Of a stretch of DNA of 7,189 bases, positions 1-6,538 are shown in pieces (positions within the stretch are counted from its first letter, which is position 1; each line of letters begins with the position of its first letter). The notes under the pieces were generated by a model that worked only from the letters and a program-made list of their open reading frames with translations, made no database searches and had not been told where the DNA came from. A program made the translations under genes and the position numbers. The stretch is from Candidatus Segatella albertsiae (GTDB taxonomy: Bacteria > Bacteroidota > Bacteroidia > Bacteroidales > Bacteroidaceae), in NCBI GenBank assembly GCA_002451555.1, contig DKCU01000117.1, positions 1 to 7,189 on the forward strand, written 5' to 3'.

Positions 1-217
1 CGGCAGGGTCGTTGCGTGAACCTGTCTTCACGGCGATGTTAGCCTGCAAGCGAGGCTTTTCCTTGTTTACCGACATATACACCTTCAGTCCATTGTCGAG
101 GGTGTAGATGCGTGTTTTCATTGCATCGCCTGGCACGGTGGTGTAATGATAATCCTTTGCGGTGGCGTTGAGGCTTCCCATCAGGATAGCCGCCATCATT
201 ACGTACTTTAATTTCAT
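1..217 (-). CDS. M16-family (insulinase-like) zinc peptidase, N-terminal fragment
   Basis: Only the first 72 codons are in the window; the gene runs off the left edge. The start is the ATG at 215-217. Residues 1-20 form a signal peptide (MKLKYVMMAAILMGSLNATA: basic start, hydrophobic core, small residues before the cut), so the product should be exported to the periplasm or outer membrane. Residues 38-70 (YTLDNGLKVYMSVN, then RLQANIAVKTGSRND) match the opening strand of M16 peptidases, where an NGLKV motif precedes a conserved GS(R/N)(N/D) segment. In this family a zinc-binding HxxEH motif follows shortly after, but here it would lie beyond the edge, so catalytic competence cannot be judged. 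It lies 68 bp downstream of the DUF4954 gene on the same strand with no clear promoter between them, so cotranscription is plausible. The family call rests on a short N-terminal match. Confidence 0.75.
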   Translation of the reverse strand, partial: MKLKYVMMAAILMGSLNATAKDYHYTTVPGDAMKTRIYTLDNGLKVYMSVNKEKPRLQANIAVKTGSRNDPA

Positions 218-285
218 AAATATTTATTTATACACACTTTTGCTATATTGTGGATAACTTATTTAACCAATAGATAGTCAGAGCT

Positions 286-2142
286 TTAATTCTCGTAATC
301 TACCTCTTGGTCGAGACTGTTCACGAAGTTGCGGAACACTTCTTCCTCCACATCGCCCATGGCGAATTCCTTCTCTGCATCTTTCTTGATTTCAGCAATC
401 CAAGAGCGGCGAGCCTTGATGTAATCCTCGTGGATGCGGTTGGCATCTTCGAGGGTAATCTCAGAGATATCGTAGTAATCACATATCATCTTGTAGGTCC
501 ATGCCCACTGATACTCACGATAGTTGGTGTCTATCACCTCGAATCGCTCGATGAGTTGTTGGATGGTCTCGATATTGCCGTCCTTCAAGTCGCAGATGAT
601 GCGTTCTTCCTCGCTTACAGGAAGGAGGAGTCCCGAGAGGTCGTCCCAATCGCCCAAACCAATCTCTTGGGTAGGTGGTGTGATGGCAGGGTCTTTCTTA
701 AGGACCCGTTTCAATACGGCACCCATGTAGATGCGTAGGGCGATGTCGTAATACTTGATCCCCTTATGCAGGGAGGAAGCTGGTATGATGTATTCGTGAT
801 AGAGGTATTGCGATACATTGTCGCCAGTCACTTCACGGAGGTTCTCCAATATTTTCTTGCCTTTGAGAATTTCTCCTACAGAGTAAGGTGAGAGCCAGTC
901 GAAGTTGACGATGCTCTTGCGATTCTCTTGCGCACGGAGGTCACGCTTCGGCCACTTCTTGATATCTCTGTACAGACCTACGGTGGTGATGTTTCTACCT
1001 GGTATGAGGAACATCTTGTCGCCATCGGCTATGAGGTAGGCGAATGGGATGTTGCGTGTGTCTGGGTGGTGCATCAGCTTGCCAAAGCATACGGAGAAAG
1101 TTCCCAAGGTGGCTGGCATCAAGAGGTAGGCGCCGCTAGCGGTCTTAGAACCACGTTCCAAGATGCCCCAGTGCATAGGTCCCATCTTGTAGGCGTGGTT
1201 GGAGAAGTTGGTGGCTGAGCCTGCGTTATAGAACGAGAACATACCGCCGATGAGGAGGCTGCTCTTGTGATGGGATGCGGTGAACGGACCGCAGAAGGCG
1301 GCGCATGCCTCGCCATTGCTCATGTAACTATTGGCGAAGAAGACGGAAGCCGATGCGGTGAAGCCATTGCTCAACTGGCAAGCCTCGCCGATGAAGCAAT
1401 CTTGTATCTTCACGCTGTTGATGACGCTGGAACCTTCGGCGATAATCGTGTTCTCGGCGATAACGCCTGTTCCGACATAGACATTGCCATGGATGGAACC
1501 CAATAGGGTGCAGTCGCTGAGGCGAGAGGCACCGTTTACTTCACAGAAGTCCTCTATCACGCAGTTGGTGATTTCCTTGGTGTTGACAATCTTCACGTTG
1601 TTGCCTATCCTTCCACGCTCAGGAGCCTTGTTGTCGATGTCTGTCTTGATGAGCTGTCTGATTTTTTCCTTGAGTTCCTTGTCGGAGAAATGTTTGACCA
1701 TGAATGCAGCCAACTGACTGTTTAAGTCGGAGAAGAGGATGACGTTGCCTTCGCCCACCTCGTTGAGCACGCTCACGAGATTACCCTCGCCGAAGGTTGC
1801 GCCCTCGGTGGTCTCCATCGTGGAGAGATTGGAGATGTAGCAATCGTCTCCAATGGTATAGTTGTTGATGAAGTTGCCGATGTTCTCGATGAGACAATCG
1901 TCGCCGATGTTCACGTTGCGCAAGGTGGCGTTGTTGATGCCGGAGTGCTTCACGAAGCCTTGGCTTACCTCGACGTTCTTGTTGAATGCGCCGATGTTCA
2001 CCTCGCCGTATAGCATCACACGATGCATGAAGTTGGGCTTGAAGTCTTCGGATACGTTCACGGAAGTCCAGTCTTCTGCCCAGCAGCTATTTTGCTTGAG
2101 CACCTCGATTTCCTCGGAGGTTAGGGGTCTGTAGTCGTTCAT
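286..2142 (-). CDS. DUF4954 family protein with left-handed beta-helix (hexapeptide-repeat) region
   Basis: A 618-aa protein of unknown function, resembling the Bacteroidales DUF4954 family in its N-terminus (MNDYRPLTSEEIEVLKQNSC) and length. Residues about 36-130 and 168-270 are rich in imperfect hexapeptide repeats (IGDDCLIENIG, IGDDCYISN, IGNNVKI, VYVGTGVIAEN, IAEGSSVINSVKI), the pattern of LpxA/GlmU-type left-handed beta-helices that occur in acyl- and nucleotidyl-transferases. Residues 270-400 hold conserved-looking Gly/His/Ser segments (HHKSSLLIGGMFSFYNAG, MGPMHWGILERGSKTASG), and the C-terminal third is helical and charged. No signal peptide is seen, so it is probably cytoplasmic. I chose the ATG at 2140-2142. 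An in-frame ATG 16 codons upstream (2188-2190) lies inside an intergenic repeat and a hairpin, and its extra residues do not look like part of the domain. It sits 167 bp downstream of hflX on the same strand. No enzymatic role can be assigned. Confidence 0.85.
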   Translation of the reverse strand: MNDYRPLTSEEIEVLKQNSCWAEDWTSVNVSEDFKPNFMHRVMLYGEVNIGAFNKNVEVSQGFVKHSGINNATLRNVNIGDDCLIENIGNFINNYTIGDDCYISNLSTMETTEGATFGEGNLVSVLNEVGEGNVILFSDLNSQLAAFMVKHFSDKELKEKIRQLIKTDIDNKAPERGRIGNNVKIVNTKEITNCVIEDFCEVNGASRLSDCTLLGSIHGNVYVGTGVIAENTIIAEGSSVINSVKIQDCFIGEACQLSNGFTASASVFFANSYMSNGEACAAFCGPFTASHHKSSLLIGGMFSFYNAGSATNFSNHAYKMGPMHWGILERGSKTASGAYLLMPATLGTFSVCFGKLMHHPDTRNIPFAYLIADGDKMFLIPGRNITTVGLYRDIKKWPKRDLRAQENRKSIVNFDWLSPYSVGEILKGKKILENLREVTGDNVSQYLYHEYIIPASSLHKGIKYYDIALRIYMGAVLKRVLKKDPAITPPTQEIGLGDWDDLSGLLLPVSEEERIICDLKDGNIETIQQLIERFEVIDTNYREYQWAWTYKMICDYYDISEITLEDANRIHEDYIKARRSWIAEIKKDAEKEFAMGDVEEEVFRNFVNSLDQEVDYEN

Positions 2143-2158
2143 TGCTTTGTTGCTTTGA

Positions 2159-2303
2159 GGGAATTTAAAGAAGTTAAGGGAAGTTATCATTCCCTTCGGT
2201 CATTAGGGTAGTTAAGGGACAATTGCTTTGTTGTCGATATTTTTAGAACTATAGAGTGTTGTCTCTTAACTTCTCTCACTTCTCTTAACTTCTCCTAAAT
2301 TCC
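2159..2303. repeat. Intergenic inverted AAGTTAAG-type repeats between hflX and the DUF4954 gene
   Basis: Two purine-rich copies face each other. On the plus strand, 2160-2186 reads GGAATTTAAAGAAGTTAAGG and continues GAAGTTA. On the minus strand, from 2303 leftwards, it reads GGAATTTAGGAGAAGTTAAG and continues with more GAAGT(T/G)A(A/G)GA units. Within the second copy the unit AGAAGTTAAG or AGAAGTGAG repeats about three times at roughly 10-bp spacing. The arms could fold into one long imperfect stem around a loop of about 90 nt. A separate perfect 7-bp stem (AAGGGAA 2176-2182 with TTCCCTT 2190-2196) overlaps the rejected upstream ATG. A 12-bp direct repeat, ATTGCTTTGTTG, also occurs at 2141-2152 and 2222-2233. 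No U-tract makes this a convincing terminator. Confidence 0.7.
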
Positions 2304-2309
2304 AAATTA

Positions 2310-3557
2310 TTATTCGTAGTCCTGGTACAGGAAGTCGTTGTAAGGATACTTCTGTACGTGGAGCTCTCTCACTTTTTTGTAGAGCACCTCACGGAACTCG
2401 TCGATGTTCTCCTTGTTTTTTGCTGAGATGAAGAGGCAGTCGTCGTTGAGTTTTGCCATCCACGTCTTCTTGAGGTCTTCCAACGGAATGTTCTCCTTCT
2501 GCATCGGGGTGAGGTCGTCCTCCTCTTTCTCCACCCAAGAGTAATTGTCTATCTTGTTGAAGATGATCATCGAAGGTTTGTCGGCACAACCAAGTTCTTT
2601 CAGCGTATTCTCCACCACTTGGATTTGTTCCTCGAAGTCGGGGTGGGAGATATCGACCACATGCAAGAGAAGGTCTGCCTCGCGGGTCTCGTCGAGGGTG
2701 CTCTTGAAGGAATCCACCAGGTCGGTAGGCAATTTGCGGATGAATCCTACGGTGTCGGCGAGGAGGAATGGCAGATTCTCCACGACCACCTTGCGCACGG
2801 TGGTGTCGAGGGTGGCGAAGAGCTTGTTCTCGGCGAACACCTCGCTCTTGGACAGAAGGTTCATGATGGTGCTCTTGCCCACGTTGGTATAGCCGACGAG
2901 AGCCACACGGATGAGGCGACCACGATTCTTGCGCTGGGTTGTTTTCTGCTTGTCGATTTCGGCGAGTCGTTCCTTCAGAAGGCTCATGCGACCAAGGATG
3001 ATACGACGGTCCATCTCCAACTGGGTCTCACCAGGTCCACGCAATCCTACGGAACCCTTTCCGCCACCAGAACCGGAACCACCACCTTGTCGTTCCAAGT
3101 GGGTCCAAAGTCTCTGCAATCGAGGGAGCATATAGCGATATTGCGCCAATTCCACTTGAGTCTTGGCAGCAGCGGTCTGGGCACGCATGGCGAAGATGTC
3201 GAGGATGAGCGATGTGCGGTCGAGAATCTTCACTTGCAGTTCTTGCTCGATGTTGCGTATCTGCTTGGCGGATAGCTCATCGTCGAAGATAACCATACCG
3301 ATTTCACGGTCTTCCTCTTCCTCGTCCTTGATATATTGCTTGATTTCCTCCAGCTTACCCTTGCCCACGTAGGTGGTTTGGTTAGGAGCCACCACCTTCT
3401 GTGTGAATCGCTTCACGGTGACGGCACCAGCGGTGTCGGCGAGAAACTCCAACTCGTCGAGGTATTCCTTGGTCTTGGCTTCGTCCTGTGTCTTGGTCAC
3501 GAGACCCACGAGCACGGCGGTTTCAGCCTTGACTTCTGATATTACAAATTCTTTCAT
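2310..3557 (-). CDS. hflX: GTPase HflX
   Basis: A 415-aa ribosome-associated GTPase of the HflX family (Obg-HflX superfamily). Family members bind the 50S subunit, and in several bacteria they split or rescue stalled ribosomes under stress. Domain order is canonical: N-terminal HflX domain (1-130, with YVGKGK at 63-68 and FDDELS at 91-96), helical linker (about 130-210) carrying the Gly-rich loop (158-170) and GLRGPGETQLE (171-181), then the G domain. G1 is GYTNVGKST (222-230), G2 includes TLDTT (249-253), G3 is DTVGF (268-272), G4 is NKID (334-337) and G5 is SAK (378-380). The acidic stretch between G4 and G5 (341-365) fits Bacteroidetes homologues. Every nucleotide-binding motif is intact and the length is normal. 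The gene ends in tandem TAA stops (2310-2312 and 2307-2309). The start ATG at 3555-3557 is preceded by an A/T-rich leader, and a promoter lies about 105 bp upstream. It is first in the leftward gene run. Confidence 0.97.
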   Translation of the reverse strand: MKEFVISEVKAETAVLVGLVTKTQDEAKTKEYLDELEFLADTAGAVTVKRFTQKVVAPNQTTYVGKGKLEEIKQYIKDEEEEDREIGMVIFDDELSAKQIRNIEQELQVKILDRTSLILDIFAMRAQTAAAKTQVELAQYRYMLPRLQRLWTHLERQGGGSGSGGGKGSVGLRGPGETQLEMDRRIILGRMSLLKERLAEIDKQKTTQRKNRGRLIRVALVGYTNVGKSTIMNLLSKSEVFAENKLFATLDTTVRKVVVENLPFLLADTVGFIRKLPTDLVDSFKSTLDETREADLLLHVVDISHPDFEEQIQVVENTLKELGCADKPSMIIFNKIDNYSWVEKEEDDLTPMQKENIPLEDLKKTWMAKLNDDCLFISAKNKENIDEFREVLYKKVRELHVQKYPYNDFLYQDYE

Positions 3558-3662
3558 CTAATTTTTCTACTGTAGAATGTTCTGTCTAATATTTGAATTC
3601 AAATCTTTGCAACGGCGCATCGTGTAAGCATCGTCTCGTGCGCACGTATTATATAATAGGTG

Positions 3663-3691
3663 CAAAGTTAATGGAAAAATCTGACTTAAAG
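3663..3691 (-). promoter_or_regulatory. Putative hflX promoter (Bacteroidetes type)
   Basis: The minus strand carries TAACTTTG at 3670-3663, an exact match to the TAnnTTTG -7 consensus. A T-rich CTTT at 3691-3688, 17 bp further upstream, could be a weak -33 element. Transcription would start near 3656, giving hflX a leader of about 100 nt. That leader contains two perfect dyads: ATTTGAATTCAAAT (3591-3604) and TTCTACTGTAGAA (3565-3577). Confidence 0.6.
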
Positions 3692-3895
3692 AAAAAAAAG
3701 AGAATTTATTCACGTTTTTTGAGCATTTGGGTATTTGGATGACTTTCCATACCTTCGGGAAAAGCCCCTGTTCTTGCTATAAGTAAATCAAAAGCACAGT
3801 TGGCTTTTCGCACACATTTCGCACAAAATATGTATTTCTGCGATGCAAATCTCGCAAACGTTTACGTTATATTTTGCGTAAAAAACTCGTTTTTA

Positions 3896-3927
3896 TTTGA
3901 TTTATATCAATAAATGTATTAATTTTG
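3896..3927 (+). promoter_or_regulatory. Strong Bacteroidetes-type promoter of the candidate small RNA
   Basis: TTTG at 3896-3899 and TAATTTTG at 3920-3927 are separated by 20 bp. Both boxes and the spacing match the Bacteroidetes -33/-7 consensus (TTTG, then TAnnTTTG), the best match in the window. The start site would be around 3934. Upstream lie two TTTCGCACA direct repeats 11 bp apart (3806-3814 and 3817-3825) and a CGCAAA/TTTGCG dyad (3853-3858 with 3873-3878), which could be regulator sites. Confidence 0.7.
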
Positions 3928-3933
3928 CAATCG

Positions 3934-4044
3934 TAAAAACAAAACTGATTTTCAAAAATAAGATCATAACTACATAAAAACACAAACTGCTGAAACATTC
4001 AAAAACTTAAAGAATAGCCTCGACGTGATGTCGGGGCTTTTTTT
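3934..4044 (+). ncRNA. Candidate small RNA of about 110 nt
   Basis: This is a compact transcription unit, with a near-consensus promoter ending at 3927 and an intrinsic terminator at 4017-4044. The body between them (about 3934-4016) is very A-rich and unstructured. It has no ATG before the terminator hairpin, so a translated product is unlikely. The next gene begins hundreds of bases beyond the terminator, so an attenuated leader is less likely than a stand-alone small RNA. An A-rich single-stranded body ending in a GC-rich terminator is a common small-RNA layout in Bacteroides. I do not recognise a known RNA family. The 5' end is inferred from the -7 box. Confidence 0.5.
4017..4044 (+). terminator. 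Intrinsic terminator of the candidate small RNA
   Basis: GCCTCGAC (4017-4024) pairs with GTCGGGGC (4030-4037) around the loop GTGAT, giving 8 bp including one T-G wobble. A run of seven T residues (4038-4044) follows directly. The minus strand has no comparable T-tract, so it works only for rightward transcription. Confidence 0.85.
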
Positions 4045-4071
4045 ATTTTGTTACTTGAATTGCTGATTTAG

Positions 4072-4165
4072 GAAGGATTTCTGTTTGCGTTAAGTGCTTT
4101 TTTGAAGGTGTTCTGTTTGCGTTAAGGCTTTTTTGAAGGAATTTAGTTTGCGTTAAGTGCATAGA
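4072..4165. repeat. Three-copy tandem repeat, unit 31-32 bp
   Basis: The units are 4072-4103 (32 bp), 4104-4134 (31 bp) and 4135-4165 (31 bp). Each begins GAAGG and contains TTTGCGTTAAG; the first two also share CTGTTTGCGTTAAG and end in a run of T. A fragment of a fourth unit (GAAGGATT) starts at 4166. The third copy has diverged in its last third. The units are adjacent with no spacer, so this is a minisatellite-type array and not CRISPR. The function is unknown. It lies between the small-RNA terminator and the GH97 promoter. Confidence 0.85.
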
Positions 4166-4280
4166 GAAGGATTCCGGATTGTAACCTTAGAATTGGTGGC
4201 AAAAGCTCGATTTTGACGAGAATGAATCGAAATGTAACATTTTTGCACGATAATTGCTCTTTCTATTCAATAGTTTTTCG

Positions 4281-4288
4281 TATCTTTG
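4281..4288 (+). promoter_or_regulatory. Putative -7 box of the GH97 gene
   Basis: TATCTTTG is an exact match to TAnnTTTG. The expected -33 position has no good TTTG (a TTG lies at 4254-4256, somewhat too far away), so the promoter may be weak or activator-dependent. Initiation near 4295 would give a leader of about 225 nt before the preferred start codon at 4522. Confidence 0.55.
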
Positions 4289-4294
4289 TCGCCA

Positions 4295-4521
4295 AGAAAG
4301 TTTGTTGCCTCTGAATGGTAAAGAAGAGAATGGATGCTTTTTTGAAAGAAGAGCGTCTAGGTCTTTTTTCTTGCCTTAAAGCTAATGTTGTCCATGGGTT
4401 ATTCATGAAGGTGTATCTAAGATACATAAGTGAAAGGCAAAAATCAAAGAGGCATCAACAAAAATCAATGGATTGTCAATTGAAAACAACGTATCATCAA
4501 CTAAAAACAATAAATAATAAA
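4295..4521 (+). promoter_or_regulatory. Long leader of the GH97 gene with a 15-bp dyad
   Basis: The leader contains the perfect dyad TGTATCTAAGATACA (4412-4426), which as RNA can form a 6-bp stem with a UAA loop. It also contains a 10-bp direct repeat, CAAAAATCAA, at 4438-4447 and 4459-4468, 21 bp apart. The last 40 bases before the ATG are A-rich and lack a G-rich Shine-Dalgarno, typical of Bacteroidetes translation starts. From 4315 the frame is open into the GH97 gene (69 codons), but the encoded residues are basic and low in complexity and would bury the signal peptide. Confidence 0.5.
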
Positions 4522-6516
4522 ATGCAAAAAAGTATTCTTACTAGTATTTTGTTGCTTGGCGCGGTTTGTGCGCAAGCCAACAATTACACAGTGACTTCTC
4601 CAGACGGCAAACTTGCCGTGAACGTGGAGTGCAAGGAAGGCAAGGCCTTCTATACGGTGGATTATAATGGTAAGCAGATGTTGACTCCTTCTGCCCTCGG
4701 ACTGGTTGCCAACTATGGCGACTTCTCGCAAGGTCTCACCATGGGAGCCTTGAAGGGAGAGAAAAAGCACCTTGCTTACGACATGAACCGCACCAAGAAG
4801 TCGCACATCGAGAAGGATGTGTATGAGGCAACCATCGGATTCCTCAATTCCAAGAAGGACTCCATGACCCTCCGTCTCCATGTCTCAGACAATGACGTTG
4901 CCTATAAGTACGAGATGATTCGCCCGAAAAAAGGCAATCCGAAGTCTGTAATCATATATAATGAGGTGAGCGGATTCAACTTCCCTGATCAGACCACTAC
5001 CTTCCTCTGCCCTCAGATTACTCCGATGACAGGATGGGAGCGTACCAAGCCTTCTTATGAGGAGGAATATACTCCTGACGCTCCGATGGCGAAGAAGTCG
5101 CAATTTGGCGTGGGCTATACCTTCCCTTGTCTCTTCAAGGTAGGACAGGATGGATGGGTGTTGGTGAGCGAGACGGGTGTGTCGAGTGCATATCCTGGAA
5201 GTCGTTTGAGCGATTACGAGGCTGGCAAGGGATATACCATCGCCTTTCCTCAGAAGGGCGAGAACAACGGAGTAGGCTCAGAATACGCAGGCATCCCATT
5301 GCCGGGTGAGACTCCTTGGCGTACCATCACCGTGGGCTCTTCGTTGGCTCCTATCGTGGAGACTACCGTCCCTTATGATGTGGTGACTCCGCTCTATGAG
5401 GCTTCGCAGACCTACAAGCCATCTCGCTATACTTGGAGCTGGCTCATCTGGCAGGATAATTCCATCAACTATGATGACCAGGTGAAGATGATCGATGTTG
5501 CCGCCGCACAGGGCTATGAGGCAATCCTCGTGGATAACTGGTGGGATAAACAGATAGGTCGCAAGCGCATCGAGGAACTCAGTAAGTATGCCCAGAGCAA
5601 GGGCGTGCATCTGATGCTCTGGTACAACTCGAATGGCTTCGAGAACGATGCGCCTCAGACTCCTCGTCAGGTGATGAACAATTCCATCGCCCGCAAGAAG
5701 GACATGGCTTGGATGAAGAAGATTGGTGTGGTAGGAATCAAGGTCGATTTCTTCGGGGGCGACAAGCAGGAGACGATGAAGCTCTACGAGGACATCCTCA
5801 GCGATGCCAACGACTATGGATTGGAGGTTATCTTCCATGGTTGCACTATCCCTCGTGGCTGGGAGCGCATGTATCCTAACTATGTTTCTTCTGAGGCTGC
5901 CTTGGCTTCAGAGAATGTGTATTTCACGGATTATCATGCCAAGAAGGAGGCTTTCGAGATGACGATGCATCCTTTCTCTCGCAATGCCGTGGCAAGCTTC
6001 GACTGGGGTGGCGTGATGATGAACAAGTACTTCTCCAAGGACAACAAGAGTCGCCATCAGCGCTATACGAGCGACATCTTCGAAATGGCGACGGCGATTA
6101 CCAACCAGAGCAGCGTAAACTGTGTTTGCCTCTATCCTAACAACCTCCAGGATGTTCCTCAGTGGGAGTTGGATTGGCTCAAGGCAGTGCCTACGGCTTG
6201 GGATGACGTGAAGTTTATCGCTGGTTATCCTACCAAGTATGCTGTGGTGGCAAGAAAGGCTTCTTCCGAGAATGCTGGTACGGCTTCTGCAAGTGTAGGC
6301 AAGTGGTTCGTGGGTGGATTGAACGCCACCGACAAGCCATTGGCTTTGACCTTGAATCTTCCGATGTTTGCAGGCAAGACCGTGACTTATCTCACCGACC
6401 AGCCTAAGAAGAAGGGTGAGAAGTTCTTTACTTCGGTCAAGAAAACCTTGAAGGTAGGAAAGGACGGCAAGGCAAAGGTTGTGATTCAGCCTAATGGCGG
6501 AATCATTATAGAGTAA
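4522..6516 (+). CDS. GH97 family glycoside hydrolase, retaining type (probable alpha-galactosidase-like)
   Basis: A 664-aa exported glycosidase. Residues 1-19 (MQKSILTSILLLGAVCAQA) form a type I signal peptide, which fixes the start at 4522 and not at the in-frame ATG at 4315. The N-terminal GH97 beta-sandwich (20-290) opens with YTVTSPDGKLAVNV. The (beta/alpha)8 barrel (about 300-570) carries WSWLIWQDNSINYDDQ, DNWWDKQIG and GVHLMLWYNSNG. A C-terminal beta domain follows (570-664). In the retaining GH97 enzyme BT1871 of B. thetaiotaomicron, from memory, the nucleophile is Asp415 and the acid/base Glu470. Here D409 (KVDFF) and E464 (ALASE) have the same 55-residue spacing. The site of the SusB base Glu508 appears to be G440 (FHG), again fitting a retaining enzyme. 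The length also matches BT1871 (about 662 aa). Characterised retaining members mostly release alpha-galactose, but the substrate here is inferred. No SusC/SusD or regulator is adjacent. A small DUF2442-like gene follows after 22 bp. Confidence 0.93.
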   Translation: MQKSILTSILLLGAVCAQANNYTVTSPDGKLAVNVECKEGKAFYTVDYNGKQMLTPSALGLVANYGDFSQGLTMGALKGEKKHLAYDMNRTKKSHIEKDVYEATIGFLNSKKDSMTLRLHVSDNDVAYKYEMIRPKKGNPKSVIIYNEVSGFNFPDQTTTFLCPQITPMTGWERTKPSYEEEYTPDAPMAKKSQFGVGYTFPCLFKVGQDGWVLVSETGVSSAYPGSRLSDYEAGKGYTIAFPQKGENNGVGSEYAGIPLPGETPWRTITVGSSLAPIVETTVPYDVVTPLYEASQTYKPSRYTWSWLIWQDNSINYDDQVKMIDVAAAQGYEAILVDNWWDKQIGRKRIEELSKYAQSKGVHLMLWYNSNGFENDAPQTPRQVMNNSIARKKDMAWMKKIGVVGIKVDFFGGDKQETMKLYEDILSDANDYGLEVIFHGCTIPRGWERMYPNYVSSEAALASENVYFTDYHAKKEAFEMTMHPFSRNAVASFDWGGVMMNKYFSKDNKSRHQRYTSDIFEMATAITNQSSVNCVCLYPNNLQDVPQWELDWLKAVPTAWDDVKFIAGYPTKYAVVARKASSENAGTASASVGKWFVGGLNATDKPLALTLNLPMFAGKTVTYLTDQPKKKGEKFFTSVKKTLKVGKDGKAKVVIQPNGGIIIE

Positions 6517-6538
6517 TTTAAAATCAAATTCCAACAAC

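Larger units (their letters stand above)
3558..4521. other. Long intergenic region between divergent hflX and GH97 genes
   Basis: About 960 bp without a recognisable gene, distinctly more A/T-rich than the flanking coding sequence. From left to right it holds the hflX leader and promoter; a stretch (about 3700-3800) where I see nothing convincing; phased TTTCGCACA repeats (3806-3825); a CGCAAA/TTTGCG dyad (3853-3878); a rightward promoter with a terminator-ended noncoding unit (3896-4044); a 31-bp tandem repeat (4072-4165); and the promoter and long leader of the GH97 gene (4281-4521). The one long open frame here (4315-4521) is an in-frame extension of the GH97 gene and is not believed to be its true N-terminus. 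Confidence 0.75.

Noticed and set aside
2143..2190. Upstream ATG adding 16 codons to the DUF4954 protein
   Set aside because: The extra codons are translated from an intergenic repeat and a hairpin. The family-like N-terminus begins at the ATG at 2140-2142.
2619..3275. 218-codon rightward open frame opposite hflX
   Set aside because: It is antisense to a clear, motif-complete hflX gene, shows no recognisable domain and has no promoter; its openness is a by-product of the codon use of the real gene.
3741..3770. Weak CTTTCC/GGAAAAG hairpin in the intergenic region
   Set aside because: The stem is short and bulged, with no T-tract or promoter context.
4072..4173. Possible CRISPR array
   Set aside because: The 31-bp units abut with no unique spacers, there are only three, and no cas genes are present.
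5278..5838. 186-codon leftward open frame opposite the GH97 barrel
   Set aside because: Antisense shadow of the GH97 catalytic domain, with no family resemblance.
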